A stretch of 64,000 bases of DNA from Chloroflexota bacterium (GTDB taxonomy: Bacteria; Chloroflexota; Anaerolineae; Anaerolineales; Villigracilaceae): NCBI GenBank assembly GCA_016219545.1, contig JACRMH010000007.1, forward strand, positions 1-64,000, written 5' to 3'. Below, one piece after another: positions 53,473 through 62,780 of the stretch. The position numbers and the translations under genes are program-made. How positions within the stretch are numbered: position 1 is the first letter of the stretch; every line of letters begins with the position of its first letter. A model generated the notes under the pieces. That model made no database searches. It worked only from the letters and a program-made list of their open reading frames with translations, and was not told the origin of the DNA.

Positions 53473-54261
53473 ATGAAACCTAAATATTCAAACCTATTTG
53501 CTGGGATAGTACTCATCCTTTTAGGTGCATTTATATTCACCGAACAGATGGGGTATGTGCAGGAACTTTCCCCTCGAACCGGGATGTTGGTGTTTGCATT
53601 TGCCAGTCTTTTTTTTCTTGCCATATATTTTTTGAATGGAATTCAAAAGTGGGGCTGGCTTTTTCCTGCCTTCATTTTTGCGGCGCTGTCGGGGGTGTTG
53701 GCTATTGTCAGTGCAGAATTATATGAAACGCTGATCCCGGCGTTAATCCTTAGTTCAATTGCCATTCCATTTCTTGTTGCGTTCCTGCTGAATCATTCGC
53801 GCAGGTGGGCGCTGATCCCGTTCTTTATCCTGGCATTGATCGGCCTTGTCCCGGCGCTAAGTAATATGTTCAACGGCGACGCAATGGGATCATTGATTCT
53901 TGGAATGCTCGGTGTATCGTTTCTTGTTGCTTACTTCACGATACCCAGTGCGTGGTGGGGAATTATCCCGGCCGGATTTTTTTTAAGCATCAGCGTGATG
54001 ATCGCTGCAAACAACTTTATAGATGGATCCCTGAGTGTAGCGTTGATGTTCTCAGGCTGGGCATTAACCTCTATAATATTATGGAAACGACATCGCCTTC
54101 AATTGGCTAGTTTTTTTGCAATTGCCCTGATAGTTCTGACGGGTATCATGCTCCTGATCAGTGTTGGACTCCAATCTATAATTCCGGTTTTGTCGATCAT
54201 GGCCGGACTGGGCCTGGTTTATTTGGCTTGGCGGCCGCGCGCAATACTTGTGGAAAAATAA
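53473..54261 (+). CDS. Multi-pass membrane protein, hypothetical
   Basis: The 262-residue protein is almost wholly hydrophobic, with about eight helices in pairs, beginning NLFAGIVLILLGAFIFTEQMG. An AAGGA-type site lies just upstream. Loops are short, and pairs such as RRWALIPFFILALIGLVPAL and WWGIIPAGFFL repeat a W-G/A-x-IP pattern, so it may have arisen by internal duplication. No family with known function is recognised. It is followed directly by the sensor kinase gene, so it may share its operon. Confidence 0.8.
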   Translation: MKPKYSNLFAGIVLILLGAFIFTEQMGYVQELSPRTGMLVFAFASLFFLAIYFLNGIQKWGWLFPAFIFAALSGVLAIVSAELYETLIPALILSSIAIPFLVAFLLNHSRRWALIPFFILALIGLVPALSNMFNGDAMGSLILGMLGVSFLVAYFTIPSAWWGIIPAGFFLSISVMIAANNFIDGSLSVALMFSGWALTSIILWKRHRLQLASFFAIALIVLTGIMLLISVGLQSIIPVLSIMAGLGLVYLAWRPRAILVEK

Positions 54262-54271
54262 CGACTCACCG

Positions 54272-57200
54272 ATGCGAATTTCATATCTTGCCACTCTATG
54301 CTTGATCTTGACTTCAGCCTGCTCGCCGGTTGTGAGTTCTGTCAATGTGGATAATCCAACACCAAGCGCTCCAATCCCGACCACAGCCCAGCCTGCATCT
54401 ACACCTGGGGCACACATCCATTTTGGGCGGATCGGTGTGGATGCGGGGCTTTCGCAAAGTTCGGTGATGGCAATTGTTCAAGATAATCAAGGCTTTATGT
54501 GGTTCGGCACGGAGGATGGACTCAATCGTTATGATGGCGCGAAGTTCAAGATATTCCGCCCTGTTGAAGGTGACGCATCCAGCGTCAGCGATGTGTGGAT
54601 CGCCGCATTAACTCTCGACATGAATGGCGCATTGTGGGCGGGCACGCGGCAGGGCGGAGCGAATCGCTATGATGTTGGGACTGAGAAATTTGTCCGCTAT
54701 CAACATGATGACAATATAGCGGATAGTCTTTCAAATAATTCCGTCCACGTTATTTTTTCAGATGCGCAGGGAAGGCTATGGCTTGGTACTGATTCGGGTT
54801 TGGATCTATTCAATCCGCAAAGCAATGGCTTTGAACATTTTCTTCCTCCCGATGCAGAAGGATTTCCTGTACAAGCCATTACCCAGAGTCCGCAGGGTGA
54901 TCTTTGGATTGGTACGCCTGTTGGGTTGTGGAGCTTCAATCCGGTGCAAAGAACTTTTTCATTCTATAAGACTGGCGCAGAAACTTTGCCCATTAATAAT
55001 ATTCTGGCTGATTCCGATGGCACGCTTTGGCTGGCAAGCGGCGGCGGGTTGATTCATTTTTCCCAGCAAGATGGAATCATTAAACAATATCTTGCCGAGG
55101 ATGGACTCTCTTACAAAAGCGTCCGCAGATTATGGCGCGATCCTTCCGGGAAAATTTGGGTGGGCAGTGTATATGGATTGAATTTATTCGATCCTGCCAC
55201 CGGTGCTTTTATCCATTATTTCAACGATCCCAATACCGCCACCAGTCTGAGCGTCAACTTCATTTATTCTTTATATCAAGACCGCAGTGGTATTTTGTGG
55301 GTCGGCACATACGGCGGCAGTCTCAACAACTACGATCCGCTGGCGAATAAATTTACGCATTACTATAACGAACCAAATAACCCGAAAAGTCTGGGTTTCA
55401 ACCTGGTATTTTCCATTGCGCCTGCGATGGACGGCACAGTTTGGGTCGGGACTCTGGGCGGCGGACTGGATCATTACGATCCGCTCACGGATACATTTAC
55501 GCACTATCGCCATGATTCAAATGACCCTGATAGTTTATGCAACGACTATGTCGAGTATGTGCGGGTGACGCGCGACGGCATGATTTGGGTAGGCACAGAT
55601 TCAGGACTTGATCGGTTTGATCCGGCAAGCGGAAAGTTCACGCACTTTCCATTCGATGCAAATGACGCAACTGTTCTGCCGGGCGCTGTGAGCAATTCCA
55701 TTTATCAAGATGCCGCCGATACGATTTGGATTGGCACACCAAATGGATTGGTGCGCTATGAAGAATCCACGCAGACTTTTTCACGCTATACCGAAACCGG
55801 GGACGCCGCCGCTTTGAATAGTGGCTTAGTGGATGCCATCTATGAAGATCATAACGGCATATTATGGATTGGCACATTTAGCGGCGGGTTGAATCGCCTT
55901 GATCCGAAAACGGGCGCGTTCAAAAATTATCATCATGACGCGAATACCCCCGGTTCCATCAGTAACGATTCCATTCTTTCCATTTATGAGAGTCAGCGCG
56001 GCGATTTGTGGGTCGGCACAGCAGGCGGCGGATTGAATCGCTATGATCCTGCCGCCGATTCTTTCATTGTTTACAATGACGCTGACGGTTTACCTAACAA
56101 TGTCATTTACGGCATTCTCGAAGATGAGTCGGGGAATCTTTGGTTGAGCACCAATTATGGTATTGCGCGTTTTGATCCACAAACGGAAACATCCCGCAAT
56201 TACACTACCGCTGACGGATTGCAATCCAATGAATTCAATCTGAGCGCGTTTGCAAAGGACGCGGATGGTCGTATGTATTTTGGCGGCATCAATGGCTTCA
56301 ATGTATTCCGTCCTGCTGCTGTGAGCGACAATCGCTTCGTGCCATCCGTCAGCTTGACCGCGTTTACTCGAGACGGGATTCCGCTTGATGCGTCGCCTGA
56401 GTCGTTACAAAGCATAAACCTTAAATTTCCGGGGAATTCTTTTGAATTCGAATCCGCCGCATTGAGTTTTTCCCAGTCCAATAAAAATCAATACGCCTAT
56501 AAGCTCGAAGGCTTTGACAGCGACTGGTACTACGCCGGGTCAAATCGCACGGGGCGTTATTCCAATCTTCCCGGCGGCGAATATACCTTGCGCGTGAAGG
56601 CCGCCAACGCGGACGGCGTGTGGAACGAAGAAGGTCTTGCGATCAAAATCACGGTTACCCCGCCTTTCTGGCAGACGCTGTGGTTTTATGGCATTGTCGC
56701 GTTTGTGCTTCTGACCGGAGTCTTTGGCGCGTATCGTTTGCGTGTGCGCGGCGTTGAAATGCAAAAGCTTGAACTGGAGCGGCAGGTCAACGAACGCACG
56801 CAAGAGATAGAAAAATTATTCGAACAGACCAAGGAACTGGCGATCCTCGAAGAACGCAACCGCCTCGCGCGTGACCTGCATGACAGCGCCAAACAAAAAG
56901 CATTTGCTGCGCTGGCAGAACTGGGCGCGGCGCGCAGCCTCACCAATGGGAGCAGGGAAAAAGCGGCGAAGCATCTTCAAGAAGCTGAAACATTGGTGGG
57001 CGAAGTGATTCAGGAAATTACGTTTTTGATTCAAGAGATTCATCCTGCCGCGCTGAAAGAAAAAGGATTGGCGCCGGTCTTGCGCGAATACGTTTTCGAA
57101 TGGAGCAATCGCACCGGCATCCATGTGGATTTGAAGATCAAAGGCGAACAGCGTTTGTCATTGGAAATCGAGCAGGCGTTATATCGCTCCGTTCAGGAAG

Positions 57201-57445
57201 CGCTTGCAAATGTTGCGCGCCATAGCACGGCAAATACAGTATCTCTTGCGCTGGATATTCAACCGTCCGGCGTGGGGGTTTCCATATCAGATGATGGCCG
57301 CGGCTTTGATCCCAATCGAACGCCGAATGGCATGGGCTTGCGTTCCATCCGCGAACGCATGGAGAGTGTTGGCGGCACGTTTAATATTGAAAGTGCGGTA
57401 GGCAAAGGCACAAAGCTTGCTCTTCAGATTCCAATAAAGGAATAA
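54272..57445 (+). CDS. Sensor histidine kinase with 14-motif beta-propeller, lipoprotein-type N-terminus
   Basis: The product has 1057 residues from the ATG at 54272; a TTG at 54248 inside the previous gene is an alternative. A signal sequence ends in the lipobox TSAC. Fourteen repeats of the W-x-G-T-x-x-G-L type (WFGTEDGLN, WIGTPVGLW, WVGTYGGSL, WIGTFSGGL and others) suggest two seven-bladed propellers. A Y_Y_Y domain (YAYKLEGFDSDWYY) and a membrane helix (about 800-825) follow, then a HisKA_3 box LARDLHDSAKQK and an HATPase (N-box QEALANVARHS, DDGRGF, GMGLRSIRERM). It senses an unknown outside signal and phosphorylates the regulator encoded 2 bases downstream. Confidence 0.92.
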   Translation: MRISYLATLCLILTSACSPVVSSVNVDNPTPSAPIPTTAQPASTPGAHIHFGRIGVDAGLSQSSVMAIVQDNQGFMWFGTEDGLNRYDGAKFKIFRPVEGDASSVSDVWIAALTLDMNGALWAGTRQGGANRYDVGTEKFVRYQHDDNIADSLSNNSVHVIFSDAQGRLWLGTDSGLDLFNPQSNGFEHFLPPDAEGFPVQAITQSPQGDLWIGTPVGLWSFNPVQRTFSFYKTGAETLPINNILADSDGTLWLASGGGLIHFSQQDGIIKQYLAEDGLSYKSVRRLWRDPSGKIWVGSVYGLNLFDPATGAFIHYFNDPNTATSLSVNFIYSLYQDRSGILWVGTYGGSLNNYDPLANKFTHYYNEPNNPKSLGFNLVFSIAPAMDGTVWVGTLGGGLDHYDPLTDTFTHYRHDSNDPDSLCNDYVEYVRVTRDGMIWVGTDSGLDRFDPASGKFTHFPFDANDATVLPGAVSNSIYQDAADTIWIGTPNGLVRYEESTQTFSRYTETGDAAALNSGLVDAIYEDHNGILWIGTFSGGLNRLDPKTGAFKNYHHDANTPGSISNDSILSIYESQRGDLWVGTAGGGLNRYDPAADSFIVYNDADGLPNNVIYGILEDESGNLWLSTNYGIARFDPQTETSRNYTTADGLQSNEFNLSAFAKDADGRMYFGGINGFNVFRPAAVSDNRFVPSVSLTAFTRDGIPLDASPESLQSINLKFPGNSFEFESAALSFSQSNKNQYAYKLEGFDSDWYYAGSNRTGRYSNLPGGEYTLRVKAANADGVWNEEGLAIKITVTPPFWQTLWFYGIVAFVLLTGVFGAYRLRVRGVEMQKLELERQVNERTQEIEKLFEQTKELAILEERNRLARDLHDSAKQKAFAALAELGAARSLTNGSREKAAKHLQEAETLVGEVIQEITFLIQEIHPAALKEKGLAPVLREYVFEWSNRTGIHVDLKIKGEQRLSLEIEQALYRSVQEALANVARHSTANTVSLALDIQPSGVGVSISDDGRGFDPNRTPNGMGLRSIRERMESVGGTFNIESAVGKGTKLALQIPIKE

Positions 57446-57447
57446 CA

Positions 57448-58110
57448 ATGACAGAACCAATTTCCATTATTATTGTTGACGATCACGAAGTTGTCCGCAA
57501 TGGCTTGCGCGGTTATCTCGAAACCCTGCCTGAATTCAATGTTGTTGCCGAAGCCGCTTCGGGCGAAGAAGCGCTGACGCTGGTCGCTGAACACATCCCC
57601 GATGTAGTGCTGATGGATTTGATCATGCCTGGCATGGACGGCGTGGAGACCACGCGGCGCGTCAAGAAGATCAGTCCGCGCACGCAGGTGGTGGTGCTGA
57701 CTTCCTATCACGAAGACATCCACATTTTTCCGGCGTTGAAGGCCGGTGCGGTGGCATACATTCTCAAAGACATGAAGATGGAAAAACTCGCGGATGCCAT
57801 TCAACGCGCGGTGCGCGGTGAAACGATCCTGCATCCGCTGGTGGCAGAGCGCGTTTTGCGTAACCTGCGCGGCGAATCGGGAGAAGGGGAGTCCTTCCTA
57901 ACGGAACTCACTGAACGCGAAATGGATGTTCTCAAACTTATCGCCAATGGATTATCGAATAGCCAGATCGCGGAGAAATTGGTTATTAGCGAGAACACGG
58001 TCAAAGGACATGTCAGCAATATCCTGAGCAAACTACATCTGCTCGACCGCACACAAGCGGCCGTTTATGCGTGGCAAAAAGGAATCGTTCATTCGGGTTC
58101 AACGAAATGA
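57448..58110 (+). CDS. NarL/FixJ-type response regulator
   Basis: The 220-residue protein has a receiver domain with DD at 11-12, D57 as the phospho-acceptor in VLMDLIMPGMDG, and K107 in YILKD. A LuxR-type helix-turn-helix follows from about 155 (LTEREMDVLKLIANGLSNSQ, then IAEKLVISENTVKGHVSNIL). It is the cognate partner of the propeller kinase, from which it is separated by 2 bases, and controls genes by DNA binding. The downstream GNAT gene overlaps its stop as ATGA. Confidence 0.95.
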   Translation: MTEPISIIIVDDHEVVRNGLRGYLETLPEFNVVAEAASGEEALTLVAEHIPDVVLMDLIMPGMDGVETTRRVKKISPRTQVVVLTSYHEDIHIFPALKAGAVAYILKDMKMEKLADAIQRAVRGETILHPLVAERVLRNLRGESGEGESFLTELTEREMDVLKLIANGLSNSQIAEKLVISENTVKGHVSNILSKLHLLDRTQAAVYAWQKGIVHSGSTK

Positions 58111-58619
58111 ACATTCCAACTATCCGCGCAAAAAATCTCGCGCTGATTCCCATCCAACCTTTACACGCCGAAATTCTGCATGACATTTATCGAACCGATG
58201 GCGTGCTGCGTTACTTTCCAAACACAACTCCGCCGCTGCTGGAAAAAATCCAGCGCTTTATCACGGGTCAGCAGGAACATTGGGAAAAATTTGGTTATGG
58301 CAATTGGGGCATTTTACCTGACAGTGAAAAAGAAATCATCGGCTGGGCGGGGTTGCAGTTCCTTCCTGAATTAAATGAGACGGAAGTTGACTTTTTGATG
58401 GACAAACCCTTTTGGGGAAAAGGCTACGGGACAGAAGCGGCTCGCGCCTCGCTTCAATTTGGTTTTGATCATTTTGATTTTCCTCACCTGATAGCACTTG
58501 TCCATCCAGACAATCTCGCGTCGCGGCGCGTTATTGAAAAGTGCGGCATGAGTTATGTGGAAACCATGCATTTATGGGGGATGGATTTGATGCGGCATTG
58601 CATTGAAAGGAAAATATGA
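58107..58619 (+). CDS. GNAT acetyltransferase, RimJ/RimL type
   Basis: The product has 170 residues from the ATG at 58107, whose ATGA overlap with the regulator stop sets the start. It has IRAKNLALIPIQPLHAEIL at the start, GWAGLQFLPELNETEVDFLM, the acetyl-CoA loop GKGYGTEAARASLQFGF, and VHPDNLASRRVIEKCGM. These are RimJ/RimL-like features. It may acetylate a protein N-terminus or a small amine. Its stop overlaps the start of the broken racemase-like frame. Confidence 0.9.
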   Translation: MNIPTIRAKNLALIPIQPLHAEILHDIYRTDGVLRYFPNTTPPLLEKIQRFITGQQEHWEKFGYGNWGILPDSEKEIIGWAGLQFLPELNETEVDFLMDKPFWGKGYGTEAARASLQFGFDHFDFPHLIALVHPDNLASRRVIEKCGMSYVETMHLWGMDLMRHCIERKI

Positions 58620-58690
58620 ACAACTCAAACTTGCGAATCATTAATCCCAATACCAGCACACATCTTTTACAAATCGCACAATTTACCTGA
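58616..58690 (+). pseudogene. N-terminal stub of an Asp/Glu/hydantoin racemase-like gene
   Basis: An ATG overlapping the GNAT stop as ATGA, with AAAGGA upstream, opens a 24-codon frame. It reads MNNSNLRIINPNTSTHLLQI and stops soon after. The sequence LRIINPNTS is the signature N-terminal strand and loop of the Asp/Glu/hydantoin racemase family. The rest of the gene is missing, and DinG-like sequence begins within the next few codons in another frame. It is the left part of a deletion scar. Confidence 0.6.
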
Positions 58691-59328
58691 TCCACGACCA
58701 GATATCCACCAAATATGCGCAGCGGGCTGATTCCTATGCTGCAATAGCCGAGGCAATTGAAGCCATTTACAGCGCACACATGGGAAATTATTTGGTTTAC
58801 TTCCCTTCCTATGCATATCTGTCGGCAGTGCTGGAACTGCTTAAAGAAAGGCTGCCTGACAATCAACTGATCGTTCAAGATCGCGCCATGACCGAAGCAG
58901 AGCGCGAAGCCTTTTTAACCCGGTTTTCTTCCAGCAACCAGGAAACACTGGTCGGGCTTGCCGTCATGGGCGGCATCTTTGGTGAAGGCATTGATCTGGT
59001 GGGAGAACGCTTGATAGGTGTTGTGGTTGTGGGTGTGGGAATCCCACAATTGGGGTTGGAAAGAGACTTGATCAAGGAATATTTTGATCACCAAATGAGC
59101 AGTGGCTTTGCCTATGCCTACCAATATCCAGGTTTCAACCGTGTGCTGCAGGCAACCGGCCGGGTGATCCGCTCAGAGACGGACCGGGGCATCATCGTCC
59201 TGATCGATGACCGCTTTACCCATTCTCGTTACCGCCATTTGTTCCCCTCCCACTGGCGGGGCTATCAAGTTGTACCTAACTCCAGTGAGATGAGGGATAA
59301 TTTAGCGCGCTTCTGGTCGCACAAGTAA
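58680..59328 (+). pseudogene. C-terminal fragment of a DinG/XPD-like helicase
   Basis: From about 58680, in a frame opened only by an upstream TAA, the sequence reads IYLIHDQISTKYAQRADSYA and then GNYLVYFPSYAYL. MGGIFGEGIDLVGERLIGVV, QATGRVIRSETDRGIIVLID and the C-terminus follow. These are helicase C-terminal (HELICc2) motifs V-VI of DinG-like enzymes. The Walker A/B half and iron-sulfur region, about three quarters of the protein, are missing. An ATG at 58780 gives 182 residues, but no helicase function is possible. It is joined to the racemase stub by deletion or recombination. Confidence 0.85.
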
Positions 59329-59644
59329 GTTCCAATTCGCGGGACTGCTCTTTGTCTCTCCAATATCACTTTCCATAAGTGTCTTCAACTCAAATTGACC
59401 ATGTTATTTTTTCGAATGACACATGAATGACACTCCGAATTCCGTCGTCTAAACCATCGATCAATACCTATCTGGGAATAAGACCGCGCTCAAAACGAAC
59501 TCAGGTTCAGTGCTTCAGCGAGTATAGGCGATTAAATCTTGCGACCAAATCCATATCCTCGATTTTTTTTTCAAAGAGCCATGAGATTCCTCAGGATATA
59601 AAAATGGGAAATGAGATATGGTCAACCATTTCAAGTTTTTGATT
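59329..59644. other. Convergent intergenic gap after the DinG fragment
   Basis: This 316-base gap lies between converging genes. I see no strong terminator or RNA. A 71-codon frame at 59427 lacks a ribosome site and known features and is probably chance. Confidence 0.5.
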
Positions 59645-61669
59645 CTATGGCATCTGTATAATTTTCAGTTCCTTATAACTCGCCATCTCTACTTTTCCAG
59701 CATTTACTAAAATATCGCAATACCAATGCCGGCTGGACCACATGGAACCCTTATCATCCATGTGAAAGATCTTCTCGCCAAATGTATTTGGATTTTCCTT
59801 TTTCCAGATACGAGCAGTGAAGGTGGCAGAGTCGTTCACCCACAACATGAAATAATACCAGTGGTCTTCTGAAAGAGATAATCCGGCAAATGGAGTGCCG
59901 TGAAAATCGCCCTGCGCGACTTGATAGAAAGAACCAGGACCGGAAGCAATGCCCCAGCTTGCGCCAGTCGGCTCATTCCAGTTTTCTGTCATGGCTTTGA
60001 ATTGAAAGTCTTGAGTTCCACTAAAACGCAGCAAGGCAAGACAAGCCTCGCCTTTTTTCAGGCCATACGGGCTATGAAGTTGTGGTCCAACAGCCCCATC
60101 CAAGATCAGGGAACCGTTTTGATATTGCAAGGTGGAACGATCACCGCCCCACCAATCCATTCCTGGCAAATTGGGGTCGCTCAAATCCAGATCGAAAAAC
60201 ACTTTGGAAGTATCAAGCAATGATTGAAAGGATGGGGTTGGGGCAGGCGTTCCGGACGAATTGGAGGATGGTTGCGGTTGGTTTGAAGTTTCTGCATTTG
60301 CGGGATCGTCAGAAAAATCCAACTGGAAATACATCCAGGCAGTTCCATTGGAAGTGGGGAAGACAACGTCCATTACATCGCTCAAAGGAGTCCCCGTGCG
60401 CGGGACGGACAGCCCAAAGCCGGAATATTCCACGACGGAACTTAATCTTCCCAACCCCAGATCCAATTGGATTGGTTCGCCTAATTCGATCCCATCTTTA
60501 TCCATTGGATATAAGTAACCGTTTGAAGTCAAAAGATAGAAGCGCTCTTTTTTATCCTGGAAGATACGTGAAAACTCCCATCCCAATTCAGACGGCAGGG
60601 ACTCATCCGCCAACACGGTGCCATCCTGGGCAAGAATGGCGTGACGCGAAATGGCTTCATTGTTCGTACTTTGTCCTTGAACACGGTAGATAATATGCAT
60701 ACGCCCGCGGGTATCCATGTAGGCATCCTGTTGGGCACTGAGCATCACGAATTGGGATAGCTCCGTTGGCGCTTCTTCAACAGTGTGAACTCTTTTAATT
60801 GGGATATTGGCAGTGTCTTCCGTTTGCCAGAATCCATAGGCATTAAATACATAATCAAAGGCATCCATCGGTTGTTTATATTTAAGCGCTCCCCAGCGTA
60901 CATCACGGGTGGAAATCAGGGAAAGCTGACCATCGGGACCGGGAAAAACATAGGTGTAACAAAATCGATAATCAATTTTGCTGGTCTGGGACACCCATTC
61001 TCCTGTAGAGGGATAATAGCAGGACCATTTGAACTCCCCGCCAGGGGCTTCCCCGCCAATACTGGAAAGAATGCAAAGGTCGCCGCTCGCGTTGATTCCG
61101 GCTGAGGCATAGGGCCAATTCCCTTTGGCTACACCGGGAATTTTGGAGGAAGTCATCACCAGGTTGTCCTTTTCAGGCTTACCTTGCCAGAGTGTGCCCG
61201 TCTCATTTGGCCAGCCCACCACATACAAGGTTCCATCAGGAGCGGCCAGTAAATTTACAGGTTCTCTTCCTGCGTCACCTGTAGCAAGAATATTCCATGA
61301 GCCATCCACTTCCCTTTTGACCAGCCGCCATTCGCGATGGAACTTGCCTTTACCTTCAACGGTATAAGCCGTGAAAATACCGTCCTGTGTGTGAACGATA
61401 CGGGATTGATGCCCGCCCCAATTGTTTCCGCCATCTCCTGTAACCGCTTGATCGGTCACGACTTCGACAGCAGATTGATGGACATAGAAGGCGGGTGTCG
61501 CAGTGACGGTGGGCTGAGGCACAGTCGTTTGAGTAGGTAATGAAATGATCTTTGTTGGCGTTATAACAGGCACATCCGTTTCAGGAAGTGTGGGTGCGCA
61601 TGCAGTTAACAATGATCCCGCAGCGAAGAGAACAATAAAGAACTCATTTATTTTCGAGCGATTTGCCAT
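59645..61669 (-). CDS. Secreted lipoprotein with propeller-like and lectin-like regions
   Basis: The product has 674 residues from the ATG at 61669 (AGGAG nine bases upstream); a longer start at 61708 lies inside the reductase gene. A signal peptide ends in LTAC, then a Thr/Pro-rich spacer. Residues about 60-440 contain repeats of DGxLYVxGW- and WSCYYPS-like strands that look like BNR/propeller blades. After a Ser/Pro linker (about 455-480), the last about 190 residues resemble a concanavalin-like jelly roll (WWGGDRSTLQYQNGSLILDG). It may bind a glycan outside the cell. Family membership is uncertain. Confidence 0.75.
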   Translation of the reverse strand: MANRSKINEFFIVLFAAGSLLTACAPTLPETDVPVITPTKIISLPTQTTVPQPTVTATPAFYVHQSAVEVVTDQAVTGDGGNNWGGHQSRIVHTQDGIFTAYTVEGKGKFHREWRLVKREVDGSWNILATGDAGREPVNLLAAPDGTLYVVGWPNETGTLWQGKPEKDNLVMTSSKIPGVAKGNWPYASAGINASGDLCILSSIGGEAPGGEFKWSCYYPSTGEWVSQTSKIDYRFCYTYVFPGPDGQLSLISTRDVRWGALKYKQPMDAFDYVFNAYGFWQTEDTANIPIKRVHTVEEAPTELSQFVMLSAQQDAYMDTRGRMHIIYRVQGQSTNNEAISRHAILAQDGTVLADESLPSELGWEFSRIFQDKKERFYLLTSNGYLYPMDKDGIELGEPIQLDLGLGRLSSVVEYSGFGLSVPRTGTPLSDVMDVVFPTSNGTAWMYFQLDFSDDPANAETSNQPQPSSNSSGTPAPTPSFQSLLDTSKVFFDLDLSDPNLPGMDWWGGDRSTLQYQNGSLILDGAVGPQLHSPYGLKKGEACLALLRFSGTQDFQFKAMTENWNEPTGASWGIASGPGSFYQVAQGDFHGTPFAGLSLSEDHWYYFMLWVNDSATFTARIWKKENPNTFGEKIFHMDDKGSMWSSRHWYCDILVNAGKVEMASYKELKIIQMP

Positions 61670-61700
61670 GGATAAGAACTCCTGAAAATAATAGCAGCTT

Positions 61701-62558
61701 CTATTCAAATAGCGGTTTCATCATGAGCCGTTCACTGAGCTCCTGCATTTGGTGATTAGCTGGGCGGGACACAAAATGATGGGCGGATTGAAGGATCTGC
61801 GGCAGAAGGCTGATATCGCCTGCCGTGTTCAGGAATACCTGCGGATCGCCAAGCACCCAGTGCATGTCAAGATCTATATCCGCCTGATCTTCAAGCGGGC
61901 GGTACCAGGTGGTGCGGTTCTGCTGAACATCATTCCAGGGAGATCGGGTAATGCCTTTGATCGTTTGCACCGCAATATTGCGTTCTTTACAAACCGCAAG
62001 CACCTTATTGAAGTTTTCGGCATAACGGGGGTTTTGCATCATGATGAAATTGTATGGCAGAAGAACAGCATCAAAGTCAAACTGGGCTAGGGAGCGCAAA
62101 TGGAATTCCGGGACGGGCACTCCATGTCCCGTGACTCCGATAAAGCGCGCAAGCCCTTCATCGCGGGCTTGTATCACCGCTTCGAGTACACCCCCGGGAC
62201 CAAAGGCCGTTATCCAATCAGGCTCTTCATGCAGGGCGTGGATCTGGATCATATCCAGCTGGTCCACATGCAACAAGTCGAGTGAGCGGCGAATTTGATC
62301 GTAGGCAGCCTGCCTGGTGCGTTGGTCGGTCTTGGTGGCGAGAAAAAACGGTTTCCCGTTTCGTCGAATCCAATCGCCCAAGACCTGCTCAGCCTGACCA
62401 TAACTGGCCGCAGTATCCACGTGGTTGACCCCGTTTTGCAGGATCAGATCCATGGTGGAATCTACATCTTTCTGTGAGGTTTCCCAAAAAGCGGCCGCGC
62501 CAAAAATGGTGCGGGTACTTATGTGACCGGTGCGGCCAAAAGGAAGGGTGGGGATCAT
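61701..62558 (-). CDS. Aldo/keto reductase
   Basis: The 285-residue protein has the AKR barrel: LPFGRTGHISTRTIFGAA at the start, Asp and Tyr of the catalytic set in HVDTAASYGQAE, Lys in LATKTDQR, and His in MIQIHAL. It would reduce an aldehyde or ketone with NAD(P)H. GGAGG lies eight bases before the ATG. The secreted lipoprotein gene follows after 31 bases, so they are probably co-transcribed. It diverges from the FAD-dependent gene at the window end. Confidence 0.9.
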   Translation of the reverse strand: MIPTLPFGRTGHISTRTIFGAAAFWETSQKDVDSTMDLILQNGVNHVDTAASYGQAEQVLGDWIRRNGKPFFLATKTDQRTRQAAYDQIRRSLDLLHVDQLDMIQIHALHEEPDWITAFGPGGVLEAVIQARDEGLARFIGVTGHGVPVPEFHLRSLAQFDFDAVLLPYNFIMMQNPRYAENFNKVLAVCKERNIAVQTIKGITRSPWNDVQQNRTTWYRPLEDQADIDLDMHWVLGDPQVFLNTAGDISLLPQILQSAHHFVSRPANHQMQELSERLMMKPLFE

Positions 62559-62780
62559 AAATTCCTCCAGAAGAATGTTTCCATTATTTTGTGATTAACC
62601 AATAGCGCGAACCTACTCAGTGCGTTATTTTGAGTATAGCAGAAGTCGTTTAATAATGAACATGGGGATAACCCCTCCGTATTCTCTGCTAATCAAGGTG
62701 TTGGATAAACAGGACGATAAGGCAGTAAAATTGCAAAAGATTATTTTTCTTATTCCAACAAAAGAATGGATGGCAAGCAA

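Noticed and set aside
59427..59642. 71-codon plus-strand frame after the DinG fragment
   Set aside because: Composition is basic and Ser/Ile-rich without a ribosome site or motif; likely chance.
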